Part shown: piece by piece, positions 1 to 8,453 of the stretch
Layout of the letters: the number at the start of each line of letters is the position of its first letter
Position numbering within the stretch: position 1 is the first letter of the stretch
Origin: Deinococcales bacterium
Lineage (GTDB): Bacteria; Deinococcota; Deinococci; Deinococcales; JAAFIG01
Length of the DNA stretch: 34,521 nucleotides
Reading direction: 5' to 3'
NCBI GenBank assembly: GCA_025352125.1
Contig: JANXTZ010000045.1
Span: 64,783 to 99,303 of the forward strand
Notes under the pieces: model-generated
Databases searched by the model: none
Seen by the model: only the letters and a program-made list of their open reading frames with translations
Told to the model about the DNA's origin: nothing
Translations under genes and position numbers: made by a program

Positions 1-6
1 TGCCCC

Positions 7-1371
7 ATGTCCAATATTTCTGAAATCGACCTGCAAACCGCCGATGCCGAATTGCTCGAGTGGCTGCGAATTCCCAGCATCAGCACCTTGCCCGAGCGCA
101 AAGCTGACATGAACCGCGCCGCCGAGTGGTTGCACGCCAAGCTCGAGCACATCGGTTTTAAATCTGAAATCCTCGAGACTGCGGGGCATTCGGTTGTGTT
201 TGCCGAACGCAAATCAAAAACCCCGAGCGCCCCAACAGTTTTGCTTTATGGGCATTACGACGTGCAACCCGTTGACCCCGAAAATGAGTGGATCACACCA
301 CCGTTTGAACCCGAAATCCGCGATGGACAAATTTTTGCCCGTGGTTCGACGGACGACAAAGGGCAGGTTTATGCCCACGTGAAAGCCCTCGAGTTTTACC
401 TGCGCGATCACAGGGATTTGCCGATCAACGTCAAACTACTGATCGAGGGCGAAGAAGAAATTGGCAGCCCGAACTTAACGCCTTTTGTCGAGGTGCACAA
501 ACAAAAACTCGAGTGTGATGTGGTGGTTATTTCAGACGGCAGCATGTTCGCGCCAGGAGTGCCGACCCTGACAACCGGCTTGCGTGGTCTGGCATATTTC
601 GAGATTCATGTCCAAGGTGCGTTTAAAGACCTGCATTCGGGAGGTTTTGGCGGCGCAGTCGCCAACCCGATTCAAGCCCTGGCGCAAATCATTCAAACAT
701 TACGTGATGGCAACGGCAAAATTTTGATTCCAGGCGTTTATGACAACGTGCGCGAAGTCTCGAGTTTGGAGCGTGAGGCTTGGTCAAAACTGCCGTTCTC
801 CGAATCAGAATTTGCCAAGTCAGTACACGTCGGCGAACTCCCGGGCGAACCAGGTTTCAGCGTCCTCGAGCGACTTTGGGCGCGACCAACGCTCGAGATC
901 AACGGGATTTGGGGCGGCTTTCAAGGCGAGGGCGCGAAAACAGTTTTGCCAGCCAAAGCGAGCGCAAAAGTCAGTTTGCGCCTCGTGCCAGACCAGACGC
1001 CAGAAGAAATTGCAGCACTTGTCACCAAACACATCTCAAGCCTCGAGCTTCCAGGTGTGACCGTCGAGGTCAAATTCTTGCATGGCGGAATGCCGGTGCT
1101 GGTCGAAGCCTCGAGTGCTGCCGCCCAAGCCGCGATTCGAGCGCTTGAGCAAGCCTATCCAGGAAAAGAAGTTGCCATCACCCGAGGTGGCGGCACGATT
1201 CCGGTGGTGGCAACCTTTAAAGAAAAATTGAACGCACCGGTGTTGCTGGTCGATTATGGACTGCCCGACGACGGAGCGCACGGACCGAACGAACGGTTCA
1301 CGCTCGAGTGCTTTCATAGCGGCATCAAAACCAGTGGGTTTTTGTATGAAGAATTGGCGAAATTGACCTGA
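7..1371 (+). CDS. M20-family metallopeptidase (dipeptidase)
   Basis: Probable zinc-dependent cytosolic dipeptidase or acylase of the M20/M25/M40 family, which hydrolyses short peptides or N-acyl amino acids. The di-metal site is visible: GHYDVQP with H83 and D85, the bridging Asp in GSTDDKGQ (D116), the EGEEEIGS motif with general base E150 and ligand E151, D177 in ISDGSM, and the C-terminal H425 in GAHGPNE. The dimerisation (lid) domain lies between about residues 190 and 330. At 454 residues it has the usual family length and no signal peptide. Only six bases precede the ATG in this window, so no ribosome site can be judged and a start further upstream cannot be excluded. It ends 20 bp from the convergent phosphoesterase gene. 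The exact substrate cannot be told from sequence. Confidence 0.93.
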   Translation: MSNISEIDLQTADAELLEWLRIPSISTLPERKADMNRAAEWLHAKLEHIGFKSEILETAGHSVVFAERKSKTPSAPTVLLYGHYDVQPVDPENEWITPPFEPEIRDGQIFARGSTDDKGQVYAHVKALEFYLRDHRDLPINVKLLIEGEEEIGSPNLTPFVEVHKQKLECDVVVISDGSMFAPGVPTLTTGLRGLAYFEIHVQGAFKDLHSGGFGGAVANPIQALAQIIQTLRDGNGKILIPGVYDNVREVSSLEREAWSKLPFSESEFAKSVHVGELPGEPGFSVLERLWARPTLEINGIWGGFQGEGAKTVLPAKASAKVSLRLVPDQTPEEIAALVTKHISSLELPGVTVEVKFLHGGMPVLVEASSAAAQAAIRALEQAYPGKEVAITRGGGTIPVVATFKEKLNAPVLLVDYGLPDDGAHGPNERFTLECFHSGIKTSGFLYEELAKLT

Positions 1372-1390
1372 TCCTCTGGCTCGAGATGCT

Positions 1391-2206
1391 TCAAATTGGC
1401 AGGGGTGCGCCCCGAGGAAAGTACATTCCAGTCCGGGTTTCTTGCAGGTATTCCTCGAGTTGGGGCATTTTTGATCTGATCGCGGCGCTGCACTCGAGTT
1501 CGATGTCGTAAGGAACGCGCACCAGGGTTAACTCGAGTCCCAGGCTGCCGTGCAAAATGCCGTAACTTGGGACGGGGATGTCCAGCGGATTGCCGACGCT
1601 GCCGACGTTGAAAATCATTTTGCCACGCATGTGTGGCGTGGGTTCCGGGAAGCGGCGCAAGTATTTCACCAGGGTCGTGTGAATGTCGCCGTAGCCGACG
1701 CCAATCGGCAGTTCTACATCTGTACCCACCAGTTCGGTGGCGTCAAACAAACCGTAAAAACTCTCGAGCGGATCGTTTTCACGCACCCGAACCCACAAGC
1801 CTCTGGCGCTGGCGTGAAACAGCCGCACCACCCCAGAAAAGCGTTGCAACTCGAGCGCATAGGGGAGACGGGTTAAGGCTTTTTGCAGTTCAGTTCCGAT
1901 CTGATTGCGTTGGTAATCGAGTGCCTCAGCCATCAGTGGTTGATCGCCCAGAAAATCGGGTTGAACGCGCCGAGAGAGCAGATCGTCCCAATTGCCATAA
2001 ATAATTGGAATTTGGCGCTCGAGCAGCAATTCAAACACTTCTCTCGGGCGTGGACCTTTTCCGCCGACATCGCCCAAATGGACAACATGCTCGATTCCCC
2101 TGGCGTCAATATTCGCCAAAACCGCCTCGAGCGCGGTCAGGTTCGCGTGCGTGTCCGCGATGATGGCAACGCTTTGGTCTGGTGGAATACTGAGCATTCT
2201 TGGCAC
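1391..2206 (-). CDS. Calcineurin-like metallophosphoesterase
   Basis: A binuclear-metal phosphoesterase of the YfcE/MJ0936 type, 271 residues from the chosen start. The family signature is in order: D18-x-H20 (ADTHAN), GD46 in HLGDVGG, N72 in YGNWDD, and a late GDIHT followed by NVGSVGNP. Proteins of this family act as cyclic-nucleotide or nucleotide phosphodiesterases; the substrate here is unknown. I chose the GTG at 2206 because AAAGGA lies 10 bases upstream of it. An in-frame TTG at 2236 has no ribosome site and an ATG at 2197 is too far from it. It lies 32 bp downstream of the GH13 gene on the same strand and may be co-transcribed with it. Confidence 0.88.
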   Translation of the reverse strand: MPRMLSIPPDQSVAIIADTHANLTALEAVLANIDARGIEHVVHLGDVGGKGPRPREVFELLLERQIPIIYGNWDDLLSRRVQPDFLGDQPLMAEALDYQRNQIGTELQKALTRLPYALELQRFSGVVRLFHASARGLWVRVRENDPLESFYGLFDATELVGTDVELPIGVGYGDIHTTLVKYLRRFPEPTPHMRGKMIFNVGSVGNPLDIPVPSYGILHGSLGLELTLVRVPYDIELECSAAIRSKMPQLEEYLQETRTGMYFPRGAPLPI

Positions 2207-2238
2207 GGTTTTAAAATCCTTTTTAACGCAGTACAAAA

Positions 2239-3678
2239 CTAAAGCAGTACAAACACTAGCGCCGTTCGAGCGACAACCTCGAGTGTCATCAGCCCATCGG
2301 TGGCAACAATGGTGGACTTGCCAAAATGCTCGACGTAGTTACCATTTTCTAAATTCTCGAGCGCAAGGCTTTGAGATTTTTTTCCGGCATTCAGCACGAC
2401 AATGGCAACAGAATCCTCGAGTTTGCGCTCGAAGACCACTGTCATATCACTGGCGTACAAAGTCTTATATGATCCCTGACGCAACGCCGAAACTTGATTG
2501 CGCACGGCAATCGCTTGTGTCGTAAAATCAAGCAACTCGAGGTTCCAAGTTTCTTTCTCCCACGGCATCCCGCGCCTGCAATCGGGATCGCGTTCGCCTT
2601 CAAGCCCAATCTCGTCGCCGTAATAAACGCAGGGCGCTCCTGGCAACGTCATTTGCAAAACGGTCATCAATTTAACGCTCAAAATGTCGCCACCGGTGAC
2701 ACTCATGACTCGAGGGGTGTCATGTGATCCGAGCAAGTTGAGTTGTGACTGCGTGATTTCTGTCGGATGCAATTTCAGGAGTGCCTCGAGTTTCAGGGCG
2801 AAACCTGCGGCATCCAACTTCTGGAAATGCTTGAGTCCAGTCTCAGCAATGATCTCGGGTTGCATCGAATCGGCAGCCAGAAACTCGTAACTGATCGTGG
2901 TGAACACGTAGTTCATGACCGCATCAAACTGATCGCCTTTTAACCAACGGCTGGCATCGCCCCAGATTTCACCGACAATGTACGCCTCTGGGTTGATGTT
3001 TTTGACGCGCCGTCTAAATTCTTGCCAGAACGCGTCGTCATCAATTTCGTTTGGCACATCGAGCCGCCAACCGTCAATGCCTTTTTGAATCCAGTACTCG
3101 GCGACACCCCACAAGAATTCGCGCACGGCTGGCGTGTCGGTGTTGAACTCCGGCAGCGCGGGATAACCCCACCAGGCTTGGTAATTGGGTGGGTCTTTGG
3201 TTTCGTAAGCATTGAGCGGGAAACCTTTGATGTTGAACCAATCCAGGTACGCGCTCTGCGCCCCATTCTCGAGGATGTCATGAAACTGAAAAAACCCGCG
3301 TGAGGCGTGGTTGAACACGCCGTCCAAAACCACCTTCATGCCCCGGGCGTGCGCCGCCTCAATCAAATCCTCGAGCGCCTTGTTGCCCCCGAGCATCGGG
3401 TCAACGTTGAAATAGTCGTGGGTGTGATAGCGGTGGTTGGAGCCAGACTGAAAGACGGGGCAAAAATAAATGGCACTCACGCCCAGCTTCTCGAGGTGAT
3501 CCAAATGCTCGATCACACCGTACAGATTGCCGCCCTTGTAACCGTGTGGCGTCGGCAATGAATCCCAAACCTCGAGGTTGCTGGACTTGGGAACCTTTGT
3601 GCTTTTGGCAAAACGGTCTGGAAAAATCTGGTAAAAGATGGCGTCTTTGACCCAGTCGGGCGTGCGAATATCGTTCAC
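2239..3678 (-). CDS. Glycoside hydrolase family 13 (alpha-amylase / neopullulanase type)
   Basis: An alpha-glucan hydrolase of 479 residues, most like intracellular neopullulanase, cyclomaltodextrinase or maltogenic enzymes. All four GH13 regions are present: DGVFNH (119-124), GWRLDVPNE with nucleophile D207, GEIWG with acid/base E237, and GSHDTPR with transition-state stabiliser D320. The N-terminus (DAIFYQIFPDRF) is the usual start of the TIM barrel, so the extra N-domain of true neopullulanases is missing. No signal peptide is seen, so it should act on internalised maltodextrin or glycogen. The start is a GTG at 3678 with GAGGT about 12 bases upstream. No sugar transporter is adjacent. Confidence 0.92.
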   Translation of the reverse strand: MNDIRTPDWVKDAIFYQIFPDRFAKSTKVPKSSNLEVWDSLPTPHGYKGGNLYGVIEHLDHLEKLGVSAIYFCPVFQSGSNHRYHTHDYFNVDPMLGGNKALEDLIEAAHARGMKVVLDGVFNHASRGFFQFHDILENGAQSAYLDWFNIKGFPLNAYETKDPPNYQAWWGYPALPEFNTDTPAVREFLWGVAEYWIQKGIDGWRLDVPNEIDDDAFWQEFRRRVKNINPEAYIVGEIWGDASRWLKGDQFDAVMNYVFTTISYEFLAADSMQPEIIAETGLKHFQKLDAAGFALKLEALLKLHPTEITQSQLNLLGSHDTPRVMSVTGGDILSVKLMTVLQMTLPGAPCVYYGDEIGLEGERDPDCRRGMPWEKETWNLELLDFTTQAIAVRNQVSALRQGSYKTLYASDMTVVFERKLEDSVAIVVLNAGKKSQSLALENLENGNYVEHFGKSTIVATDGLMTLEVVARTALVFVLL

Positions 3679-3747
3679 GTTTTTTATGATACCTCAAGAT
3701 GGTCTTTGTTTTTTCTTCACAATTTCTGAGCCAAAAACCCCTACACT

Positions 3748-4311
3748 GTGTCGGTGGCGAATCTCGAGATGCAACCCTACCAGCCAGAAGTCACTGTTCT
3801 CGATTTGATTGGCGACGAGCACGAACGCGCCAGAAGCATCACCGAACGCTCGAGTTTGTGGTGCGCGGCGGTAAGCATTGAACCGATCCCGTGGCTCGAC
3901 CTGGCGGTGCAATTGCCGATTCAACTGCGCATGGTCATGGAAATCGGCAAGATTTACGGTTTTGAAATGAACTCCGCTCGAGCGCACAAGGTCTTGCTCG
4001 AGTTGACTGGCGTGGTTGCCTACAGTTATGTGACGCGCAATGTGGCTCGAGGATTCCTGAAATTTATTCCAGGTGTAGGCGGGCTTTTAAATGCCCCCAT
4101 CACCTACGCTGGAACTTACACCCTTGGTCATGTTGCCGAAAGGTATTTCAGGTCCAAGCGCGAAGACCTGCCGGCGCTCTCGAGCGAAGAGCGGCGGGAG
4201 TGGTTGACTGCCTTGACCAATGAAGGCAAACGCATTGCCCGCAATTTAAGACCTGAGGATTTTAAACGCACGCTCGAGATGCTGGGTAAAATGCGCCGCA
4301 AGGTCAATTGA
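3748..4311 (+). CDS. DUF697-family (YcjF-like) membrane-associated protein
   Basis: This 187-residue protein has the DUF697 layout: an amphipathic PIPWLDLAVQLPIQL stretch followed by MEIGKIYG (about 46-71) and a glycine-rich IPGVGGLLNAPIT segment (107-119) leading into a hydrophobic helix and a charged tail. DUF697 domains often follow small GTPase domains, but here the domain stands alone. Its function is unknown. It is transcribed away from the GH13 gene, 70 bp apart. No ribosome site is visible for the GTG at 3748. A second in-frame GTG at 3754 lies exactly 6 bases after TACACT, which would suit a leaderless start, and an ATG is at 3769; the true start is uncertain. Confidence 0.78.
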   Translation: MSVANLEMQPYQPEVTVLDLIGDEHERARSITERSSLWCAAVSIEPIPWLDLAVQLPIQLRMVMEIGKIYGFEMNSARAHKVLLELTGVVAYSYVTRNVARGFLKFIPGVGGLLNAPITYAGTYTLGHVAERYFRSKREDLPALSSEERREWLTALTNEGKRIARNLRPEDFKRTLEMLGKMRRKVN

Positions 4312-4378
4312 ACTCGAGAATCCCAAAAAATTACGTTCTAAACACGAGAAATGACCATCGCGCCACTTTCATCCCCGA

Positions 4379-4404
4379 CCCTTCTCCCGCCAGCGGGAGA
4401 AGGG
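4379..4404. repeat. Intergenic palindromic repeat, copy A (possible two-way terminator)
   Basis: A perfect 12-bp inverted repeat (4379-4390 and 4393-4404) with a 2-base centre lies between two convergent genes. The left flank CATCCCCGA and the right flank GAGTTTTATT are shared with the hairpin at 8271-8294, so it is a dispersed repeat and not only a local terminator. The T-rich stretch after it could still help to end transcription from the DUF697 gene. Confidence 0.75.
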
Positions 4405-4488
4405 AGTTTTATTCAATTTTCGTTTGGGTGACTGACTACGCTCGAGTTTAACGTGTTGCGGAATAACTTTTTTCTTTAAGGAACAAAT

Positions 4489-5931
4489 CTAGGGCAGCAC
4501 CATCGAAATGTATTTCACCTCGAGAAACGCATCCAAGCCCCACATGCCGCCCTCGCGTCCGACGCCAGAATTTTTCATGCCACCGAACGGCGCTTGAGGA
4601 GCCATGGCGCTCGGCACGGCGTCGTTGACGCCAACGATACCGTACTCGAGGGCTTCGGCAACCCGCCAGGCGCGACCCAAATCTTTGGTCCAGATGTAAG
4701 CTGCCAAACCGTATTCGGTGTTGTTGGCGGCTTGGATGGCTTCCTCTTCGGAATGAAAAGTCACGATTGGCGCGACGGGTCCAAAGGTCTCCTCCTCGAG
4801 AATCTTCATGCCAGGTTTGACATCACTCAAAACGGTGGCTTCAAAGAACAAACCGCCTGTGGCATGACCGCCGCTGACCACTCGAGCACCCTTGGACACG
4901 GCATCGGCAACATGGTCTTTGACTTTTGCCAGGGTTGCGGCATCGACCAGAGGTCCAAGGTTGGTATCAAGTTCGAGAGGGTTGCCCATTTTGATGCTGC
5001 TGGTGGCTTTGGCAAGCGCATTTTCAAACTCGGTTTTGAGTTTTTCACTGACATAAACGCGGTTGGTTGCCACGCACTGTTGACCCGCGTTGCGGTACTT
5101 GCTGCCCGCCACTGTGGCGGCTGCAAGTTCGACATCGGCATCGTCAAACACAATAAACGGCGCATGACCGCCAAGCTCGAGCGAGATGCGCTTCAAGGTT
5201 TTGGCGCTCTGTCCGTAAAGTAAACGCCCAACTTCGGTTGAACCCGTGAACGTGATTTTGCGAACTCGAGGGTCATCCATCAGCACTTTTGAGACTTGCA
5301 CGGGGTCTTGGCAGGGCAACACCTGAAACACGCCTTTCAAGCCGCCAGCCTGTTCCCAGAGTTCTGCAAGGTACAAGGCGGTGAGCGGCGTCTGTTCGGC
5401 TGGTTTCAGAATAAACGTGCAACCCGCCGCCAGCGCCGGACCCACTTTTCGGGCGAGCATTGCCGCCGGAAAATTCCAAGGGGTGATGCCGTAGACCACG
5501 CCCACAGCCTCGGGACGAGAAAAAGCGCGTTTGTTGGGAAACCTTGAAGGGACAAATTCGCCTGCAATTCTGGTGGCGGCTTCGGCGTACCAGGTGATGG
5601 CGGTGCTGGTGTAGACTGCCTCGCCGCGTCCTTCGACAATGGGTTTCCCCATCTCGAGCGTCATGGTGCGCCCGAGTTCTTCTTGATGATCCAGAATCAA
5701 TTGCGCCCAGCGGTGCATGACGGCGGCGCGTTCAAAACCAGTTTTGTTCTTCCAGTATTTGAAGGCTTCAACCGCCGCCTCGAGTGCGATTTTGGCTTCC
5801 TGTGCGCCGCAATCGGCAACGTTGGCGACCAGGCTTTGATCGAAAGGATTGCGGACTTCAAAGCTGTTCTCGAGCTTGTGCCAGGTGCCGTCGATGTAGG
5901 CGCGGTTTGAAATTTGGGAAATCATGGTCAT
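4489..5931 (-). CDS. gabD: NAD(P)-dependent succinate-semialdehyde-type dehydrogenase
   Basis: An aldehyde dehydrogenase of 480 residues that probably oxidises succinate semialdehyde to succinate. Visible motifs are PWNFP (151-155), the cofactor lysine K176 in KPAEQTP, GSTEVG (230-235), general base E252 in LELGGHAPF and catalytic C286 in NAGQQCVATNR. The GGHAPFIVFDDAD and GMKNSGVGREGG segments are typical of the GabD subgroup. The start ATG at 5931 has AGGAG 6 bases upstream. It is the last gene of a minus-strand run with an amidohydrolase, an acetyltransferase and a class III aminotransferase. That fits transamination of a 4-amino acid followed by oxidation of the semialdehyde. Other aldehyde substrates remain possible. 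Confidence 0.9.
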   Translation of the reverse strand: MTMISQISNRAYIDGTWHKLENSFEVRNPFDQSLVANVADCGAQEAKIALEAAVEAFKYWKNKTGFERAAVMHRWAQLILDHQEELGRTMTLEMGKPIVEGRGEAVYTSTAITWYAEAATRIAGEFVPSRFPNKRAFSRPEAVGVVYGITPWNFPAAMLARKVGPALAAGCTFILKPAEQTPLTALYLAELWEQAGGLKGVFQVLPCQDPVQVSKVLMDDPRVRKITFTGSTEVGRLLYGQSAKTLKRISLELGGHAPFIVFDDADVELAAATVAGSKYRNAGQQCVATNRVYVSEKLKTEFENALAKATSSIKMGNPLELDTNLGPLVDAATLAKVKDHVADAVSKGARVVSGGHATGGLFFEATVLSDVKPGMKILEEETFGPVAPIVTFHSEEEAIQAANNTEYGLAAYIWTKDLGRAWRVAEALEYGIVGVNDAVPSAMAPQAPFGGMKNSGVGREGGMWGLDAFLEVKYISMVLP

Positions 5932-5984
5932 GAAATTCTCCTATGTTGAATTGATGTGTTGTGAATTTGATATTCATTTTCGGA

Positions 5985-7520
5985 TTATTGCGTGATCTCG
6001 AGTCCTGCCACAAAGGTTTTCTCGAGTTTCCAGTGTTCGGGTTTGGTGGTGAAGGGGTTGGAAATCACCACCAAATCCGCATGTTTGCCCACCTCGAGCG
6101 TGCCACGGTTTGACCCGTCCCCTTGGGCAATTGCGCCGTTTAACGTGTAAGCCTGCAAACTTTCCTCGAGCGTGATGCCATTGCCTTCAACCATCGGCTC
6201 AGTCATGGCGGCTTTGATGCCTTCGAGCGGGTCGAGTTCGCGCACCACTGGACCATCGGTTGAGAGTGCCAATGTCAAGCCTGCGTCGATCATGGCGCGG
6301 AGGTTGTAACAATGCTCGAGGAAAGGTGTCGGCACATATTGTTGAAAATTGGCTCGCAATTCGTGCAAGAAAATGGCTTGCGGCACAACGATTACTCCCA
6401 GTTTCTTTGCTCGCTCGAGGTGAGTTTTGTTTGCCAGCCCAAAATGTTCGATCCGGTGTCGCATTCCGTTCGGATGCTCAATCTCGAGTCGTTCGTAAAC
6501 CTCGAGAATTTGATCCAAAGCCCTGTCACCAATGGCGTGCGTGCCGATTCTAAACCCTGCAAGGTGCGCCTCGAGTGCCAGTTGATACAGCTCCTCGGTT
6601 TCAAATCGTAAAACCCCGTAACTCGTGTGCTCGGTGTTGCGAAACGGGATGCTGACTGCCGCTGTCGCGCCCGACAAGCCACCGTCGGCAAAGAATTTTA
6701 CGCCTTCAATGCGTAAAAAGCCCGAGTTGAACTTTTCGGGCAGTGGGAAGGTTTCGCTGCCACCATCTGGACGTCGGATGAACAACACATTGACCCGAAT
6801 CGGCAACTTGTTCTGCGCCTCGAGCGAACGGTATGCCTCGAGCAGCACGGGGTCAACGGCTGGATCGGTGGCACTGGTCACGCCCAATGACCGCAAATAC
6901 CCGAGTCCAGCCAGAATGTAACCCTGGTAGTCGGCAACGCTTGGTGCTGGCATGGCGCGTTGCAACAGTCCGTAAGCCGTTTCGATGGCGTGACCGCGCA
7001 ACCAATCCAATTCTCCACCTGTGGGGGCTACAGTCTCGCTTGTAATGCTCGAGAGTGCCAAAGCGCTCGAGTTCGCGGCGTGAATGTGCGCACACGTTCG
7101 GGTTAACACGACCGGATTGTTCGGCGCGGCAGCATCCAGACCAGTTTTGTCTGGCGCTCCACCGATCAGTTTCGCCTCGTTCCAACCGCGTCCGAGCAAC
7201 CAGGTTCCAGGTGTCAGTTGCGTCGCCCGTTCGCGCACGGCGGCATACACGCCCTCGAGGGTGGTTTGTTCGCGCAAGTCCAGCATCGTCGTGCGCAAAT
7301 GCCCGACCTTCCAAACATGAACGTGCGCATCGTTAAACCCTGGCAACAACGCACTCCCCGCCAAATCAATGACTTTGGTGCTCGAGTCAATGAGAGGCTC
7401 GAGTTCGAGTTTATTGCCGACAGCTAAAATTTTTCCGTCAGCCACAGCCAAAGCTTCGGGTTGAACATTTGCGTTCATGGTCAAAATTGCGCCATTGTGA
7501 AAAAATACATCGGCTTTCAT
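5985..7520 (-). CDS. Amidohydrolase family 3 protein (YtcJ-like)
   Basis: A metal-dependent hydrolase of the amidohydrolase superfamily, 511 residues from the chosen start. Visible metal-site elements are H66-x-H68 in NDAHVHVW, a probable carboxylated lysine K275 in GVKFFADGG, H328 in GTHAIGDRA, the RHRIEH segment (354-359) and D422 in STDGPV. Family members remove N-acyl or formyl groups or open cyclic amides; the substrate is unknown. The ATG at 7520 has GAGG 6 bases upstream and shares its A with the TGA of the upstream acetyltransferase gene (TGATG), so the two are translationally coupled. An upstream in-frame GTG at 7547 would run deep into the preceding gene and was not chosen. Confidence 0.9.
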   Translation of the reverse strand: MKADVFFHNGAILTMNANVQPEALAVADGKILAVGNKLELEPLIDSSTKVIDLAGSALLPGFNDAHVHVWKVGHLRTTMLDLREQTTLEGVYAAVRERATQLTPGTWLLGRGWNEAKLIGGAPDKTGLDAAAPNNPVVLTRTCAHIHAANSSALALSSITSETVAPTGGELDWLRGHAIETAYGLLQRAMPAPSVADYQGYILAGLGYLRSLGVTSATDPAVDPVLLEAYRSLEAQNKLPIRVNVLFIRRPDGGSETFPLPEKFNSGFLRIEGVKFFADGGLSGATAAVSIPFRNTEHTSYGVLRFETEELYQLALEAHLAGFRIGTHAIGDRALDQILEVYERLEIEHPNGMRHRIEHFGLANKTHLERAKKLGVIVVPQAIFLHELRANFQQYVPTPFLEHCYNLRAMIDAGLTLALSTDGPVVRELDPLEGIKAAMTEPMVEGNGITLEESLQAYTLNGAIAQGDGSNRGTLEVGKHADLVVISNPFTTKPEHWKLEKTFVAGLEITQ

Positions 7521-8188
7521 CACCAACCTCGGTCCACATTGCGCCACAAAATCAGCACGCCGTAATTGTTGGTGCTGGCATCCTCGAGATAATTGGGGAT
7601 AATGCCAAAAACGCGGTAGCCGCGACGCAATTGGACTGACAACACTGGATCGTTCAACTCGAGGGTGATGACATCGTTGACGTATTCTTCGATGGGCAGT
7701 TTATGTTTCAACGCGCCGTAACCTTTCGGCATCGCGCCAGCCACATGTCCCTTCAACCCCAGTTCGCGCACCAGGGTTTGCCGTCTGGCGTACAACAAAC
7801 TTGCCAAACCCAAACCCCGAAACTCGGGCAGCACGCCAATGTCGGCACCGTACAACCAATCGCCATCTGGAAGGTGTGTGGTGAAATAATTATCGCCCAC
7901 CGCATCGAGAAAACGGTGCTGGTAATGCGACAAATCCAATTCAAGACGCAAATCGCTCGAGCTGCCAATCACGCGACCCGTAGAATTCTCGAGAATGGCG
8001 TGCTGACCTGCGGGAAACGTGTTTATTTGCGCCAGGTAATGCCGTTCTAGCGCCAATTCATGCTCTGCCAAATCGGGGAAACTGGCACGTTGAATTGCCT
8101 CGAGTTGGTTTGCCATCCAAGGTTCGGATTGCACCACGCTGAAGCGGTTGTCGCGGCTCGAGAGTAGAGCTTTTGGGAGTGTCATCAT
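7520..8188 (-). CDS. GNAT-family N-acetyltransferase
   Basis: A 222-residue acetyl-CoA-dependent acyltransferase. The central GADIGVLPEFRGLG stretch holds the acetyl-CoA pyrophosphate loop R-G-L-G (124-127), followed by a helix and by a glycine-rich GAMPKGYG segment. Family members acetylate amines of small molecules or proteins; the acceptor is unknown. I chose ATG at 8188 because AGG lies 6 bases before it, while the ATG at 8227 has no ribosome site. The stop overlaps the start of the amidohydrolase by one base. Upstream sits a palindromic repeat element that separates it from the aminotransferase gene. Confidence 0.87.
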   Translation of the reverse strand: MMTLPKALLSSRDNRFSVVQSEPWMANQLEAIQRASFPDLAEHELALERHYLAQINTFPAGQHAILENSTGRVIGSSSDLRLELDLSHYQHRFLDAVGDNYFTTHLPDGDWLYGADIGVLPEFRGLGLASLLYARRQTLVRELGLKGHVAGAMPKGYGALKHKLPIEEYVNDVITLELNDPVLSVQLRRGYRVFGIIPNYLEDASTNNYGVLILWRNVDRGW

Positions 8189-8261
8189 GAAATACCTGCT
8201 TAATTCTAGAAAAGTGCCTGTGCTCATTTATTTTTATTGGGGCGGCAAGGTTTTGCCCTCT

Positions 8262-8395
8262 CATCCCCGACCCGTCTCTCCGAAGAGAGACGGGAGTTTA
8301 ATTGATTTCTCGAGAGATAAGAATTCTGTATCCCAAACCCTCTCCCGCAAGCGGGAGAGGGTGACGAGCCTAGGCGAGTCGGGTGAGGGCTTCAC
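8262..8395. repeat. Composite palindromic repeat element, copies B and C
   Basis: Two hairpins lie together between the aminotransferase and acetyltransferase genes. Hairpin B (8271-8294) has 10-bp arms and a CGAA loop, with flanks CATCCCCGA and GAGTTTAATT shared with the 4379-4404 repeat. Hairpin C (8338-8361) has 11-bp arms around AA and is followed by GGTGACGAG and GGGTGAGGG. The C core matches the well-known bacterial intergenic pattern of CCCTCTCCC...GGGAGAGGG followed by GGGTGAGGG. It may affect mRNA stability or act as a partial terminator inside this operon. Confidence 0.8.
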
Positions 8396-8453
8396 TTGCG
8401 CGAGATTTCATTCATTTTGCTTTTGATTCAGGTCTTTTGCGATTCCTCGAGAT

